Shown here piece after piece: positions 7,131 to 8,308 of a DNA stretch of 8,308 bases. A program made the translations under genes and the position numbers. Below the pieces are notes generated by a model. That model saw only the letters and a list, made by a program, of their open reading frames with translations, was not told where the DNA came from and ran no database searches. The DNA is from Hyphomicrobiales bacterium (GTDB taxonomy: Bacteria > Pseudomonadota > Alphaproteobacteria > Rhizobiales > UBA4765). The stretch is from positions 1 to 8,308 of the forward strand of contig JAIYEB010000024.1 in assembly GCA_027487195.1 (NCBI GenBank). The letters are read 5' to 3'. Within the stretch, counting starts at the first letter, position 1, and each line of letters opens with the position of its first letter.

Positions 7131-7964
7131 ATGATCGCCGCGACTGACCAGAACAGCTTTATCGTCTTTGGTTTTGACTCCGCTTGGATGAATAATCCCA
7201 AAGCGCCAGGAGCAATTTGTTCTGTGGCCTTTGCCACGAGCGCAGAGCCTGTCTTTAGGGAGCCGATTCTTGTTTCATTTGAAGGTGCTTTAGAGATCAT
7301 CACTTCGACGCGCAACAACCACGCGCGTAGCATTGTTGCCATAGATCAGCCGACCATCGTCCCAAACCAAACCGGCAGTCGTCCGGTCGACAAAGTCGCT
7401 GCATCTTTAGTTTCTTTTGTCGGCGGTGGAGTTCAGCCCGCTAGTCGCAGCAAAACTGGAATGTTCTGCGACAATGCGCCGATATGGTCTTTTCTTCGAG
7501 CGCTCAACGCGACGCAAGATCCACTTTTGGCGCGAACAGCCAGCGCTGGGCATTACGCAATTGAGGTCTTCCCAGCTCTGGCGCTCCCCGCGCTTGCCGC
7601 GCATTTCGCGCGACGATTACGTGCGCCGAAGTATAACCCAACCAACCGGCGCAAATTCCGTCCAGAAGACTGGCGATCGGTTGTCGATACGGTCGCACAG
7701 CTAGCAGAGCGCCTCGCAGTGATGGGCATGAGGGATTGGGCAAGACGAATGAGAGAGCTTGATAGCCCGCAAAAAGCAGATCAGGACAAGTTGGATTCCG
7801 TGATTTGTGCCCTGATTGGCCTCCAGTGGTGTTCAGGCCCTGCCGGCAGCTCGGCAATGTTGGGGGACCTCGAATGCGGGTACATTGTGACGCCGGTTTC
7901 GCCTGAAACTAGCCCGCGTTTGAAACAAGCAGCGACCAAGTACGGCGTTTCCTACTCTACCTAA
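7131..7964 (+). CDS. DUF429-family protein, predicted RNase H-fold nuclease
   Basis: This 277-residue protein shows the family's ordered landmarks: an N-terminal strand ending in GFDSAW (14-19), IVAIDQPTIVP (68-78) followed by Gly-Ser-Arg-x-x-Asp (82-87), YAIEVFPALALPAL (142-155), and QDKLDSVICALIGLQW (218-233) followed by IVTP (252-255). The acidic residues Asp16, Asp72, Glu145 and Asp219/Asp222 could form an RNase H-like metal site. DUF429 is described as a predicted nuclease of this fold; its substrate is unknown. No signal peptide or membrane segment is seen. An in-frame stop at 7104 limits the N-terminus. The chosen ATG has no good ribosome-binding site at normal spacing (an AGGAG lies 21 bases away), so translation may be weak. 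It is the only clear gene between the att-like repeats and is in places less GC-rich than the operon. Transfer from another lineage is likely. Confidence 0.85.
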   Translation: MIAATDQNSFIVFGFDSAWMNNPKAPGAICSVAFATSAEPVFREPILVSFEGALEIITSTRNNHARSIVAIDQPTIVPNQTGSRPVDKVAASLVSFVGGGVQPASRSKTGMFCDNAPIWSFLRALNATQDPLLARTASAGHYAIEVFPALALPALAAHFARRLRAPKYNPTNRRKFRPEDWRSVVDTVAQLAERLAVMGMRDWARRMRELDSPQKADQDKLDSVICALIGLQWCSGPAGSSAMLGDLECGYIVTPVSPETSPRLKQAATKYGVSYST

Positions 7965-8028
7965 TATGCAGACTGCAGTGGCATCCCAGAAGCACGCAGA
8001 AGGCGGAGCAGAACGGTCGCACCCAGTT
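7965..8028. other. Short non-coding spacer between the DUF429 gene and the right repeat
   Basis: I see no gene, strong hairpin or terminator in these 64 bases. CTGCAGT and related GC-rich words are present, but nothing forms a convincing structure. Confidence 0.5.
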
Positions 8029-8069
8029 CCCTCTCCTCCGCCAGTTACCCAGGATTTCGCAGAGCTGCG
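8029..8069 (+). repeat. Right copy of the imperfect direct repeat (attR-like)
   Basis: CCCTCTCCTCCGCCA (8029-8043) resembles the 3' end of a serine tRNA, and TTACCCAGGATTTCGCA (8045-8061) is identical to the sequence after the real tRNA. The hairpin CGCA-GAGC-TGCG (8058-8069) matches the left copy in both arms while its loop differs. The T-loop part of the tRNA (GGTTCGAAT) is not duplicated. The repeat contains the stop codon of the sigma-factor gene on the minus strand. Confidence 0.6.
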
Positions 8070-8308
8070 TCCGACCGCGCAGAGATTTGATCGATGCGGC
8101 TCGCGCGGTCCGCGGATTGCGCTTTGCGCGCCATGAGAAATCGCCGGGACGCGGCATCCTCGGTGAGGCCGATGGCCTTCTCGTAAGCGTGCGTCGCACC
8201 CTGGATATCGCCGGAAAGAGCCAGCAGGTGTGCGCGCGCAACCCAGTACGGCTGATGCCTGGAGGTGTGCTCGTGAGGTAGCGCGTCGAGATGCGCCAGT
8301 GCGGACCC
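8045..8308 (-). CDS. C-terminal fragment of an ECF sigma factor (ECF42/DUF6596 type), partial
   Basis: The minus strand is open from the right edge to a TAA at 8045-8047, giving 87 residues; the start lies outside the window. The fragment shows the helical C-terminal domain found in long ECF sigma factors of the SigJ/ECF42 kind: LAHLDALPHEH (4-14), YWVARAHLLALSGDIQGATHAYEKAIGL (21-48, TPR-like) and the family-ending motif EDAASRRFLMARKAQ (50-64). About 23 further residues follow, rich in Ala, Ser, Arg and Asp, and look less conserved. These factors usually direct RNA polymerase to stress-response targets and often sit beside YCII/DGPF-domain genes, which would be off the right edge. The stop codon lies inside the att-like repeat, so the tail may have been reshaped by the insertion. 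It is not related to the liv operon. Confidence 0.8.
   Translation of the reverse strand, partial: GSALAHLDALPHEHTSRHQPYWVARAHLLALSGDIQGATHAYEKAIGLTEDAASRRFLMARKAQSADRASRIDQISARSDAALRNPG

Noticed and set aside
7407..7857. Antisense and alternative-frame open frames within the DUF429 gene
   Set aside because: They are shadows of the DUF429 frame, which alone shows family motifs.
7957..8281. Open frames at 7957-8241 (minus) and 8087-8281 (plus)
   Set aside because: Both are in other frames from the minus-strand sigma-factor C-terminus at 8045-8308, which has clear family sequence and explains this stretch.

Overview
The window looks like chromosomal DNA of an alphaproteobacterium. The genes are GC-rich, and the arrangement of an acyl-CoA ligase joined to a Liv-type (branched-chain amino acid family) ABC transporter is familiar from that class. 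The sequence alone does not settle the genus.

Positions 1-6617 hold one operon on the minus strand. In transcription order it contains an AMP-forming long-chain acyl-CoA synthetase (6617-4635), the ATPase LivG (4638-3832, overlapping the ligase by 4 nt), the permease LivH (3821-2709), a possible 31-codon leucine-rich small ORF (2699-2604), the permease LivM (2603-1521) and a secreted Peripla_BP_6-type substrate-binding protein (1422-91). A very strong hairpin (49-75) follows. At the left edge there is a possible start of the next gene on the same strand, which would be the expected place for the missing second ATPase, LivF. The binding protein would capture a ligand in the periplasm, LivH/LivM would form the channel, LivG (with a LivF) would power it, and the ligase would trap the imported acid as its CoA thioester. 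The substrate is not readable from sequence; co-transcription with the ligase favours a carboxylic acid over a plain amino acid.

Positions 6618-6853 are a divergent spacer with candidate promoters in both directions. It is followed by a complete tRNA-Ser(GGA) gene (6854-6943, CCA encoded).

Positions 6928-8069 look like a small tRNA-targeted insertion. The tRNA 3' end plus the 25 bases after it recur, imperfectly, at 8029-8069. Between the copies lies one clear gene, a DUF429-family protein with a predicted RNase H-like fold (7131-7964), partly lower in GC than the operon. No integrase is present.

Positions 8045-8308 encode, on the minus strand, the C-terminal 87 residues of a large ECF sigma factor of the ECF42/DUF6596 type. 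It has no start codon in the window, and its stop codon lies inside the right-hand repeat.

The observations most worth a second look are the minimal DUF429 insertion at tRNA-Ser, the leucine-rich small ORF whose stop codon abuts the livM start, and the hairpins on both sides of the binding-protein gene.
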